A stretch of DNA of 64,000 bases from Rotaria socialis (lineage: Eukaryota; Rotifera; Eurotatoria; Philodinida; Philodinidae): the NCBI GenBank assembly GCA_905331475.1, contig CAJNYU010002702.1, positions 1 to 64,000 of the forward strand, given 5' to 3'. Every line of letters starts with the position of its first letter. The first letter of the stretch is position 1. Below the pieces are notes generated by a model. The model saw nothing but the letters and a program-made list of their open reading frames with translations. It searched no databases and had not been told where the DNA came from. The translations under genes and the position numbers were made by a program. Below are positions 1 through 11,300 of this stretch, piece by piece.

Positions 1-2
1 TA

Positions 3-48
3 CATTAAGAGTTAAAATCACCTCTAAAGTATTACTTAACTCTTAATG
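3..48. repeat. Short perfect inverted repeat
   Basis: CATTAAGAGTTAA (3-15) is repeated as its exact complement at 36-48 around a 20-nt spacer. It resembles in style the CACTTAAT-type palindromes at about 22 kb and may be the edge of an element lying outside the window. Confidence 0.6.
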
Positions 49-372
49 CACCAGTCACATGGCTTAATTCAACTATAATGTTAATTTACTTCTCAGTGTG
101 ATTGGGGCCTAAATTGACTAACGAAAAAAGAAAGAAAGATGGAACGCTCGTTGTAAGTGAGCATTTTTTATGCCAATCAAAATGCACTTGACCATGATAA
201 CGATATGAACAGAACAGGGATGACCATTAAATAAACACGACTGACAGAAACAAAGAAAGAGAAACAGTGGACGTCCTTTTTCATGCGTCATCTCTTATAC
301 TAGTCAACTGCCCTCGACCATAAAACCAGAACAAAGAAAATGATTTTGAATAGCCGAATGAAACTGAAAAAA

Positions 373-576
373 AAACGAATCGATTCGATTCGACCTCTTT
401 TCTAGAAGTATCATTCGATTCGATTCGGCTTTTTTTCAATTATTTTTTTATTCATTCGATTCGATTCGGTAGTTTTGAAGTTCCATTTGGAATCGATTCG
501 ATTCGCCCCAGACGAACCGAATCGAATCGAATTATTCGGCAATTCGATTCGATTTCGGTCTCTGGTGGCAACCCTG
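373..576. repeat. TTCGATTCGATTC palindromic array with hAT-like end
   Basis: Variants of ATTCGATTCGATTCGG occur at least six times in both orientations within about 190 bp. The block ends with GGTGGCAACCCTG (564-576), which as complement reads CAGGGTTGCCACC, the form of a hAT-type terminus. No matching left terminus is visible, so this is either a truncated non-autonomous element or one with a diverged left end. Confidence 0.6.
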
Positions 577-1117
577 CTCATCAAGTAAAGATAAAGGAAT
601 AGAGTTGGGCGTATATGATGATGTAGAAAAAATTTGTTGCTGATTTTGATGTGGTGATACAGCGTTTGTTGTTGGTTTTCAATTTCCTTTTCAAAACTAA
701 ATTAATTCTAATTGTTTTATGTTCACCTGACCTAAAAACAGAGTGGTGAAAAGTGTCAGAAGATATGGAGAAAATATTTTACTTATGATTTCTATTTTTA
801 AAAATAAATCACTATGAGGAATTAATAAGCATACATTATTGAGAAACTCATAATAAAGATAATTCGACCACAAACAATAGCGAAAATAATAAATAAATTC
901 AAATGATAATAATATAATAGATAGGTTCAAATGGTAATAACAACAATAAATAAATTCAAATAACAGTAGCAATAGCTATAATTGTGATAAATCGAGAAAT
1001 ACGTTAACAAATGAAACAATTCATTTGAAGATGCCAAAATATCAAGAATATTTCGACTAAGAATAATTAAGGAGTTCGAAGGTTAGATATAATAAAAAGG
1101 AAAGTGTAAAAACTTTT
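577..1117. other. AT-rich stretch without recognised features
   Basis: A 91-codon open frame on the minus strand (697-972) is of low complexity (Leu, Ile, Tyr, Phe) and looks like chance. Nothing else is supported here. Confidence 0.5.
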
Positions 1118-1227
1118 CAGCAAGTGTCAACTTGACACTTTGTTTTCATCAGCAAAGTGTAAAACAAAGTGTCAAATCAATGTTGCAAGGGCCTTGGACA
1201 CTTTGTAACAAAGGCGGACCCTTGCTG
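1118..1227. mobile_element. Mini-element with AAAGTGTCAA repeats
   Basis: The ends CAGCAAGTGTC (1118-1128) and GGACCCTTGCTG (1216-1227, complement CAGCAAGGGTCC) are near-matching inverted repeats of hAT form. Between them AAGTGT or its complement ACACTT recurs five or six times. No target duplication is obvious, so the boundaries are tentative. Confidence 0.4.
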
Positions 1228-1343
1228 TTAGAAACACTGATGAACTGCGCATCATTTTCTTGTCAGCAGCATAGAAATAGATAGCTCTGTTATTTATTTT
1301 TCTTATAGAAGTAATATAACATGGAATAAAACAAACAAAAAAA

Positions 1344-2349
1344 TTATTTTTCCTCTTGAATCCTCTTCAGTCTATCAGATGACGAAATAGGTTTAGTTTT
1401 AGAAAAATACCAATTGGCTCTTTGCTTATGCAAGTATTTCTTCTGGCCATTCACTTTCACAGAAAAGAAAGATTCATTTTGACAGCTATCAATAGAACCA
1501 AATATACGCATTCCCTTGACGGTGAAACTAGACACCTTTGGAAGAACATCAAAGTTAAGTTCGTCGATTAGCATTGATTTTTCGTCTTCATTCGTGGTGT
1601 TATTTTCACAATAACGCTTGTCGAGTTGATGTTGTTCCTCATTATTATCGTCATCATCATATTCGTTTTCGATTTCCTCTTCTTCTTCTTCGACTTTGTT
1701 TGATGCACTAGTTTTCTTTTTAGAAATTTTACATTTCGATTTTGCTAACTTCTTGTGCGCTATCCGATGTACTTCTTCGAAAGATATAAGTTCTTCACTA
1801 GAATCAACTATAGAAAATTTACAACCAGAAAGAATTTCTTTCGTTTGAACAAAAGCGTTAAACACAGTTCTTTCTAGTAGTTCTTCGGTAATTGTAATTG
1901 TTGTTGCAGATGTCGAGGGTGCTACTATAGAGTTTTTGTGACTGCTTGTGATGTTTAGGGAATACAAGATTGTTCATATTACAATCCGAAGACCATCGAA
2001 TGCTTTGGAGAAGAGCGAGTTTTTCGACGCGTTGGAGAAATTCATTAACAGAGAAGTTGGCAACGGATGAGAATGGACCAGACATTGACCTAACTGCGGG
2101 AAAGGTGCTTTCACACATTTGAGAATTAAATAAAGAAACGTTTAAAACATCTTCACTTATTTTTTGCTCCGCCGCTAGTACAGCAAGGTATGTGAGACTA
2201 TGTGCATTCAGTTCAAGTGAGAACAGACACGGGACGGTAATGAATAATTGCGATTTTGAGATAGGAGTACTAAAATCAATTGGAAGCAGACGAAAAATAT
2301 TTTCATCGATGTCAGCAGAGTCTATACTTTCCAACCACGCAGACCACAA
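1344..2349 (-). pseudogene. TE-associated ORF, frameshifted, unclassified
   Basis: Two overlapping minus-strand frames make one protein. The upstream frame (2349 to about 1955) carries a conserved-looking block with CESTFPAVRSMSGPFSS and a coiled stretch, ending at FPKHHKQS. The downstream frame (about 1965 to 1344) continues with HKNSIVAPSTSA, a Lys-rich segment, a strongly acidic run (Glu/Asp, about residues 90-110) and a basic C terminus. One indel near 1,955-1,960 separates the frames. I do not recognise the family with certainty. The layout, the lack of introns and the neighbouring hAT remnants suggest a transposon-encoded or domesticated protein. The 5' end beyond 2349 is not defined. 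Confidence 0.5.
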
Positions 2350-2727
2350 ACGAACGATGAAAACGGCGCACCACGAATAGTAAAGACGATCGATAATAGT
2401 AGTTTTTTTCTTGACGAAAGCGAAACGAACGAACTGGATGTTCTATGAAAAAAAATCTATTATATTTGAGTATTCAACATGCCGCAGTACCATGGTCAAA
2501 ACTTTCATATAACTTTAACGATGTCATAATAGATTTTATATGTGATCCTTTTATTGATTCTAACTTTTTTTAAATAAAAAAATTATATTTTCACCGGTTA
2601 TAAAAATATTTAGATGACCATTGCTATAAATACTAACAAATTGAAGATAACGCCTAGATGGTAGAGAGAGAACATCATTCCACGTGTATATATATATTTG
2701 TTTTCATTGTTCTTGATCAGTATCACC

Positions 2728-3548
2728 CAGGGCTACCAGCCGTACCCCATTTGTGGGTACAGTACCCCATTTGAGCCTTTTGTACCTAAAACAAAATTGT
2801 ACCTCTGAGGTACGCATTTTGTACCCCATCTGCATTTTTCAATGTTACGGCTACTATCATCCATATTGTGGTTGAAATTCAGAAAATTTCTGTCTCTTTA
2901 TCCGACATTTACTCGTATTGAGAAAGATGTCAAGCCTCAATTTGAAATTCGCAAAATTATTTTTTATGTGTTCTCAATTCCTTGCTCGAATGCATTTGTC
3001 GAAGGCGTTTTTAGTCATATGAAAAGCGCATGGACAGCAAGTCGCAATTCGATGGTGAGTGAAACGATCGCTGCTGAATTGAAAATCAGACTGAATAGTA
3101 CTATGGCATGTGAAGATTTTTTTCTTTACTCAAACACAACCGCAACTAATAAAGTAAGCCAAAAGTCAACAAAAATACAGTTTCGAAAAAAAGCGTGCAA
3201 CAGTTAGTGTAAATATAAATCGAGAAGGTTCGCTTTGAGTAAGCATTGTTTTATTATGATTGAATTGAATATATGTATGTCAAGATGAAATTTTATTGTG
3301 AACATATTTATTAGAAAATAAAGATTTGAATTTGAAAGCTAGTCTTTATAGTAAAAAGAAAAACTGAGAATGCCCTTTCCAGATTGAAAGTAGTTTTCGG
3401 AACTGATTTCCGTCGCTGATGAGCACCGTGAAAGATGTAAATTGCGTACCTCCCGAATGTACCCCATTTACAACTGAGTTGTACCCGACGTGCACCCCAT
3501 TTCGAAATCAGTGTACCCCATTTGGGACCTGAACACCTGGCAGCCCTG
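2728..3548 (+). mobile_element. Non-autonomous hAT element with 8-bp target duplication
   Basis: The left end CAGGGCTACCAG (2728) and right end CTGGCAGCCCTG (3537-3548) are imperfect terminal inverted repeats of the hAT form CAGGGxTGCCAG. They are flanked by GTATCACC (2720-2727) and GTATCATC (3549-3556), a 7/8 match as expected for the 8-bp hAT target duplication. Both subterminal regions are full of GTACCCCATTTG-type repeats in both orientations. Internally it keeps a transposase C-terminal fragment. It is about 0.8 kb long, so it is a deleted derivative. It sits 20 bp upstream of the start codon of the F-box gene at 3,576. Confidence 0.8.
2842..3207 (+). pseudogene. hAT transposase C-terminal dimerisation fragment
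   Basis: A 121-codon open frame inside the hAT element. Residues about 50-75 read SIPCSNAFVEGVFSHMKSAW, matching the hAT C-terminal (dimerisation) pattern in which Pro-x-S-x-A/E-x-x-F-S precedes an arginine/asparagine-rich segment. The catalytic RNase H-like part and the BED finger are absent, so it cannot be an active transposase. It is probably the 3' exon left by internal deletion. Confidence 0.65.
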
Positions 3549-3575
3549 GTATCATCGTTATTTCGTATTGTAAAC

Positions 3576-5791
3576 ATGGAGCGAATAAAACGACAATTAG
3601 ACGACATTGTTGATGTTAATAATAACAACAAAAAACAAAAAATATTCGCAACAACAAATCAGTCAGTCATTTTAATATCTATATCATAATCTCGAAATCT
3701 TTAATTTAGATTTAATTTCGAAAATTTAGCAAATGAAATAATCTATGACATATTTGAATACCTTGACGTTTACGATATTTATTATGGATTCTATCATCTT
3801 AATAAACGATTTAAAAACTTAACTATTTATTCAAATCTTCATTGTCAGGTTGATATTTCAACAATGTCAAAATCAAATTTTGAATCTTATTATGAAGATA
3901 TTATTAAACCAAATAAAAACCGGATAAAAATTCTTCGTTTATCCAATCCATTTACGATTGATCTTATTTTTTCTCCACCACGTGTTATTTGTGATTTTAT
4001 TCAACTTGAAAACTTAATTCTTGATAATATCAATTCAAGATATCTTAATAACATTCTTGAAACATTTAATTTATTTACCAAAGTTACATTCATTAACTGT
4101 TTCGACTATTGATAACATACCAAATCCAAGTTCCATTTTTATTCAAATATTTCAATTAACAAAATTCAAATATTGTAAAATAAAACACAATGAAGATGGA
4201 TCACCGATAAATTTTGACGAATGCAAACAAAGTTCTATCGAACATCTTATAATTGATAGTCCTTTTCGATATGAATTATTCAATAAATTATTAACTTGTC
4301 TTCCAAAACTACGTCATTTGTCAATTAATTATCTTACTGGATCGAATTATTCCGAGATAGATTTCTATCCAATTCTATTAAAAGATTTAAAATCTGTCTC
4401 GTTTGGAATTTATTCGGTTCATTTCGAAGAATTTAAAAAGTTAACAGAAAACTTTTTTAATTCTATTGAAAGTTTACGCATTTCAACACATAATAATTCA
4501 TCATATTCACATGCAAAACAATGGGAAGAATTAATTTCTTCTTCAATGCCAAATTTACGTAGTTTTGATTTACAAAATCATTATGCTGGAGCAATGCAAA
4601 AATTCTTGTATAGTTGTTTAGGTGGTAAATTTGGATCAAAATTTTGGACTGAAAAGCAATGGTTTTTTAAAAACCAAGATGGTGACCATAAAAGTTCAGA
4701 TAATGGACTTTTTTTTTCAATAAATCCATATCGGTAAGAAACTATGAATATTTTTCTTTCGAAGAAAAAAATATTAAGGAGTACATTTCGCATAACAATA
4801 GAGAGGAGTCAATGGATAACAAGCATAGGGCTGGAAATAATATTATTCCAGGAGGCTACTGCTCAAACTTTAAGAGCTATAGAATTCCACGGGCAGTCAG
4901 TCACAAAAACATGAAGGCCTCGGACACTTTCATTAATAATTTGATCATCCGGAGGTCTCAGAAAAACGCCTGTACCTTGTATGAATATTTTTATTGAGTA
5001 TGTAACTATAAAAATATCATTGGAACAGTTTTCGACTAAATTCTAACTTCATTCATGGAAAATTTAAAGAATTTGTTGACTCAGTTTTTACATTTATTTT
5101 TGAAGAAAATATCATACATTTCATTGGCACTCCGATCACTACAATGCTTTCCGTTCTCGAAGAATTATTTTCAAATCGGTTAAACATCTTTATATTTGTG
5201 GTAAACAAGCTATAAACAATTCTGTTAGTTATTTTCCAAATGTAACCGAATTAACAATTAAAGATTATGCGAGAATATATTGTGGTTCAATGTTAGCAGC
5301 TCTTAATGAAATGATTCCTTTAAAACAACTTAACAAATTGACTATTGATTGTAATGATTTTCCGATTAACAAACTTGTGAATTTATTAAGTTTAACACCT
5401 AATTTACGTACATTAAAATGGAATTTTCAATCTGTTGATCACCCACAATTGAAATTAATTCAACAAAGTGAAACTTTTCGATCTGTATCACGTACAAATA
5501 AAATTCAAAATTCAAAATTTGGAAATTGCTCATTGTTGTACATTATACGAAATTTATTTTCTTGTTGATTTATTTCCACAATTAGAATGTCTTAAAACAG
5601 GAATAAATAGAAAAGAATTCGTTATAATTGCACGGCATTTCGTATCGAAAATGCCTCATTTATTTTATTTATGTATTACAGACTTGTCCAAAACATATTC
5701 ACAAAAATTAAATATTTTAATTAAAGCAGAAAATTTACTCGATGATTATTTTATTAAATTTGTCGATCGTGATTTTTATTTATGGTGGTAG
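3576..5791 (+). pseudogene. F-box / leucine-rich-repeat gene, frameshifted
   Basis: Exon 1 (3576-3661) starts MERIKRQLDD; a 48-bp intron (3662-3709) is followed by an F-box segment around FENLANEIIYDIFEYLDVYD. The following LRR-like repeats (LxxLxxLxL) run to a frame break near 4,075 (one extra base or two missing), after which the same repeats continue in another frame to 4737. A gap at 4,738-5,100 contains stops and no LRR. LRR coding resumes at about 5,170 (HLYICGKQAINNSVSYFPNV), breaks again near 5,490 and ends at 5791. F-box proteins act as SCF ubiquitin-ligase substrate adaptors. F-box/LRR genes of this style are abundant in bdelloid genomes. Two or more frame breaks argue for a decayed copy; alternatively the two halves are neighbouring paralogues. 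Confidence 0.65.
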
Positions 5792-5963
5792 AATTGTTTA
5801 GGATAGATTTTATTGTTTTATGTATAATTATTCGTTACTTTTAAATAAACATGAGAGAAATTCATCGTTAAGTCAATTGTAACTAACAAAGCGTCATTAT
5901 ATAATAAGATAATGCAACAGTTGAGCCTCTATAAAAAAAAAGCAATGCATATTCAATGCGTTT

Positions 5964-5998
5964 GGGATGTGGGTCGATGAAGAGAACACCCACACCCT
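5964..5998. repeat. TGTGGG-like hairpin
   Basis: GGGATGTGGGT (5964-5974) is followed 11 nt later by ACACCCACACCCT (5986-5998), its near complement. The unit is a permutation of the bdelloid telomeric hexamer TGTGGG. Confidence 0.6.
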
Positions 5999-6898
5999 TA
6001 CATTTCGCGCATGTGTAGCAAGGCGAAAGTTCAATGTTCTACGACTATGCTAGACTATAAAGAAATCATATAATCTAAGTGAGTCCCAATCACATCGAAC
6101 GAACCATTTACCTTCTTCAAGCCAAACTTTCTTGGTGACTTCCTAAATAAAAGTATTTTCCTCTGTTCTACAGCGTTATGATCTGGTGCACTTTGATTGA
6201 TGAAAGAGAGATAACTATTGACAGAGAACGTTCATATTTCTTTCCGATCACGAAACACACCAAAAAAATAACACTGAATTAAGCAACCTGATTGGTGCAT
6301 TAGGAACTAAATCGTCTTGTTGAGACGATCTATTCGTTCATTCAGTTTTTTTGCGTGTTTAGGGTCTCAGCCACGTCTAGTTTCATCACCTAGCATGCTG
6401 TTCAGTGCACCGTTATTGGTATAAAAGATAACCGCTGACAAAGAATGGCCATTATTTCTTTCTTTCTGTCAGTCTTTTTCGCTTAATAATAGTCTCTTCA
6501 TTTATTGGGTGGGTATGAATGAAAGAAGATGAGTGATACACACACTCACTGTACGCGGATGTTAATCTAACTAGTGTAGCATGATAACTTTAGCAAGTTG
6601 GCATTAGAAATGAACGAAAAATAAGTGCAAATAATTTCGATGGATATATAGGGGAAAACAATGTCGAGTCTATGTTCTAATTAAGTAATGAGTAAGACAT
6701 CCGAGTGTCTAAGACCAATCAACTGTCGACATGCAAAATGTCGAAGTCCGATATCAATTAGTTAATAGCATCGTTGATAAATGGACAAGTTGTCTTGCCT
6801 ATTACATTTTATGAATCTCGAGTTTTTTTTTAGCATTTATGAAAGTCCATCTAGTTTATTTTAATCTACAAAGACACTCATCAATAAATTATATTGAT
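5999..6898. other. Non-coding stretch
   Basis: No gene or clear repeat is visible in these 900 bp upstream of the second F-box gene. Confidence 0.4.
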
Positions 6899-7198
6899 AT
6901 GAATAAAAGGAAATTTCAAGAGACATTAATTTCAACAGAATATGACGTTGACAACCAAGGCAAAATAATGACTCATGAAGGTTCAGCATCGCTTTTAACA
7001 TTACCCGTTGAGCTTGTTCAAACGATTTTCGATAAACTGAGTGATTTTACAATTATATGTTCACTTCGCAAAGTGTGTACACGACTGGATATGATCATTG
7101 ATACTTACCCTCGATATCAGGTAAGTTGCAACATTTTCAACAGTTCAGATGTCTTTCATTCCAACGACACATTTAGTTCATGGTCGATTTTATCCTAG
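6899..7198 (+). pseudogene. F-box gene fragment
   Basis: The frame from ATG 6899 (MNKRKFQETLIS) contains an F-box at about residues 33-70: LLTLPVELVQTIFDKLSDF then SLRKVCTRLDMIIDTYPRY. A consensus donor GTAAGT lies at 7121, exactly where related rotifer F-box genes have their first intron. No convincing downstream exon follows, and read-through ends at a stop at 7196-7198. An upstream in-frame ATG at 6839 is possible. It is probably a truncated gene copy; only the F-box is supported. Confidence 0.55.
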
Positions 7199-8324
7199 AA
7201 ATAGTCCCTTGAAAATATTTAATTATGACTATTGATCATTATCCAAAGAAAAAAGAATCGTATAATTATAAAAGTTTACGGTTCCAGTTCTAACGTCGTG
7301 TAACAACTGACAATTAAACTCAACAAAATAATTTAATTCAATTGAACTGTAGATTTCATCCCACAAAAATTAGAACATCAATAATAAAAACTCAACGAAT
7401 AATAGGTTACATTGTTTTACCAATACCCATAAAGCGCCCTCCATAATTCATTCTTTTGTTTACGTGGATTCGACAACCGAATTAGCCTATCCTGCTCATT
7501 TATGTATATTGGATATTAATATAATATAATAGTCACTATTTTTAATGTTAAATACCGGGAAAAACGAGGTATTAAAAGTATTTGCGATTGTTAGAGGTAC
7601 ATTATTTTGGACCGAACAAAAATTAGCTTAAACGCATCTTGAAAAATAAAACAATCCACCTATACTGTACTTGCAGATTGAACTTGGGAGATCTTGCGTT
7701 TTCTTTTAGTTTAATTTAATCGAAATCAAGAATGATGATTGATCATTGAAAATTCTATTGGGTTTTTTAGATTTAGATTTTGTGTCTTCTTGTACATGTG
7801 CTTGGAGAGTAATCAGCTTTTGTTAAATACATATAAAATTTCCCCGTGAATTTGATATGATGATGAAAAGAACTGCAAGAGTCGCATTCATATCAATTGA
7901 TTTTGTTGTTATTTTGCATATAAGATCATATTTCGGATGAAATAAATAAATTTTGATTAATTATTTTCTATTTGTTCATTAAAAACTGATCATAAAAATA
8001 CTGCATGCAGAAACAATTTAAATGATCGATTTCGTTTATCGAACAATGATGACAAAACTTCAACAAATGTTTTCTTGAGTTTTTCCAAATCTGTTTCGCC
8101 ATATATTAAGAAAAACAATAACAATGTATTTCATGTTATCCCTCTTTATTTATTGTATATATGGAAAAGTAACGTTTACCTCAGGACGTTTTTTGTCACA
8201 ATATTTTATTATATAAACCAAAATATCAACAGATACTTGGCGAATAGAAATAAACTACCTAATTACATTTTGTTTCAGATTTCTATTAAAACACTAATAT
8301 TATTCATTAAGAACAACAAAAAAT
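7199..8324. other. AT-rich intergenic stretch
   Basis: No gene is supported. A 91-codon frame at 8075-8350 overlaps the start of the PPR gene in another frame and is low-complexity. Confidence 0.4.
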
Positions 8325-11300
8325 ATGATGTCGATGATATTTACAAATAATTATTTGAAATTTTTAATACCTGCTGCACGACATTTAACAAGTACTCGCT
8401 CTAATCTTAACTTGGGTGATGAAATGAAAACGTTAAATGATAACAAACAATACAGAAAAACTCTTGAGTTATTTGATATATTCAACGAAAACAATATTAA
8501 TAAATGTTCCAATTGGGCTATTATTCAAGCTTTAAAGGCATGCACTGAAACAAATAATGCTCAACGTGGTGTGAAAATTCATCATCTTATTTCATCTCGT
8601 TTAAAACATGATTTTTATGTGTTACCATCATTAATCCAATTCTATAGTAAGTTAATTGCAAAAACAAATAAGAAATAATTGAATCGCTGTAGTTTTCGTA
8701 TCACATAATCGTGACTCAAGTAAAGCTTACATATTTCTCCAGAAATTCTTGTTGGATCTTTGTTTAAGCGAAAGCTTTGAAATTCGATTGCACGTATTTG
8801 TTTTACGTCAAGTATTAGTCATGGATCAAAAAAATTGAAAATTTTTCAATCTGGTATAGTAAAAATTGAAGTGTTTATCACACAACTGTATTTTAATAAT
8901 TTGAATTCAATAAAGAGAAACACGTGACGAGTTATCTATTTCAAGTTTGCATTTATCAGTGATAGGAAATTCCTTTCATGTTTATCTCAAAAAAGATCTC
9001 CTAATTTATATTTGAGCTACCCAGGTCGGTCAAAACGAACCAGCGTAAATCGTCGTAACACTACCGTAAACGGTCGTTTTTACACTGTATTCCACCGTAA
9101 AACAGCCGTATTTGTATCGTATACGACCGTTTACTGATCGTTTTCTTCGACCACCCACGGAAAAATTTTTGAAGAAAAACCGTGGTGAAACCCAACGCGG
9201 TGTTCATCGGTTTAATGCAACCGCGAAAGTCAGACCGTTTATTCGGTTTCTCAATATCGCGGTACCGGGTGGTTTTGAGAAACCAAATAAACGGTATATC
9301 TAATCACCGCGGTTGACGCCCACTTCACCGTGGTATATGCAACAGACAATAACCGGGATATCTATTTACCGCGGTTACTATTCATTCCAGCGACGTGTTT
9401 GAAAGCGATGGCAGCCACTACTTGTGATACCGCAGTTATGAGAGAAACACCGCAGTATACGCAACCGGTAACAATCGGTATATATGATATCGCGGTTAAG
9501 CTGTAGCATAGTGAGGCTTTTTGTTAAGACGGTTGCACAAAACAGCAATTAGCTGCGGTTGTGAAAACCGTACCGTGGTTGCTCTTGATAACACCGCGGT
9601 ACAGTGAGGAAAACCGCTGTTCAACGCGGGTTTTTTGAAAAACTTTTCCCGTGGGCGGTGCTGATTGCAACATAATAGCTTTTTTTCTTAGTGCGTTCTT
9701 TCACACGGAACGAAAAATTAAATAAAAGCTAACAATATTCCCTATTGAGGAAATCGAAATGATTTTTCAAGAAATTCAAAAACGAGCTTCTAATGATAAT
9801 ATTTTGTCAATGTTTGATTACAGTGCAATGTGGTGACGTTAATCGGGCTCAATTATTATTTGATACATCAACAACAAAAACATTAATCATGTACGGAACC
9901 ATGATGAAAGGTTAGCATGTTTTCTCTTGATTTTCTAATGTGCATCCGACTATTTGTAGGTTATATAAAGAATAATTTGCCGAATAAAGCCATTCATCTT
10001 TTCAAGGAAATTAAGGATCTTGATGAAGTGATAGTTACTCTATTATTTAATGCCTGTGCTCAATTAGCAACTAACGAAGAGTTAGATTTATTAAAAACAG
10101 TTTCATCAAAAATCCCCAATTCTTTCTACATGGATTCTTATCTTTTATGTTCTCTTATTGATGCATTTATGAAGTGCGGTGACGTAACAAGTGCGAAATT
10201 ATCATTTGATCGATCAACAAAGAAAACATTACCAATGTATCGAGCGATGATAACAGGTTAATATTATATTTTCTGTTAGTAATTCTTTCATCCATTTTAT
10301 TTTCTAGGCTTTTGTGTAAATGATCAGGAGGAAGAAGCAATTGTCATGTTTAATGAAATGCATCTTCATGAATTCCATCGAGAAAGGCGTAGTAAAAAAA
10401 AATTGAAGTTATTATCTGAAACGAAAAGTGATAGTTCTGAAACAAATATTCCTATTTATTTATGCCTTTTAAAAGCGTTGGCTAAGCTTGGTATATCAAA
10501 AAAAGCTGAATCATTCGTTCAACAAATTCCAAGTTCTATTCTTACTGATCATCGAATTCAAACTGCATTGATGCATATGTGGGTATGTTAAAAATACGTA
10601 TTCTTTTCTTGTATGTTTTTCTCTATCAAAAATAAATTTAGGGCAAAGTTGCTTCTGTCAATGAAGCAAAGCGAATATTTGAAAAAATATCTCAACCGGA
10701 TCACATTGCATGGACAGTGATGAGTTTGTTTTCGATTTTTTTTTCTTTACAAGAACCTAAAGTTTGTTGTTTGTGTCAATAGTTAATTCTTACGGTTTAA
10801 ATGGAATGGGTATTGAAGCTGTGAAACTTTTTCATCAGATGCCGATAGAATTTATCCACGATGTTACTTATATTTGTGTGTTAAATGCATGTTCACATTC
10901 AGGACTTGTTGATGTAGCTCGCACAATCTTCAATAACATTCAAACGAAAACAGAAATAATATATACGACAATGGTTTATTAAAAAATATCCATTTTTTGT
11001 TGAACAAATCTATAGAGATTTCCTATTCTTATTCGTTTAGATCGATTGCCTCAGTCGTGCAGCTTTGTTTGAACAAGCACAGCAATTAATCGAGCAATTT
11101 GAACGTGATCATGCGCCTGCACTACCCACCTATAGTTTGTATTTGTTCAATGTTTTCATAATTAATAGAATGCATGATTTATTTTTATATTTGAATCGAT
11201 TAAGGAATAATGTAGTCAGAAGAGGAACATTCTATTACTAATTTTCCATTCGAATATGCAATTAATGGAATAGGCTTCAAGACAAATATGTTTATCATAG

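Noticed and set aside
8075..8350. 91-codon frame just upstream of the PPR gene
   Set aside because: Low-complexity Ile/Tyr/Asn composition and overlap with the PPR start in another frame.
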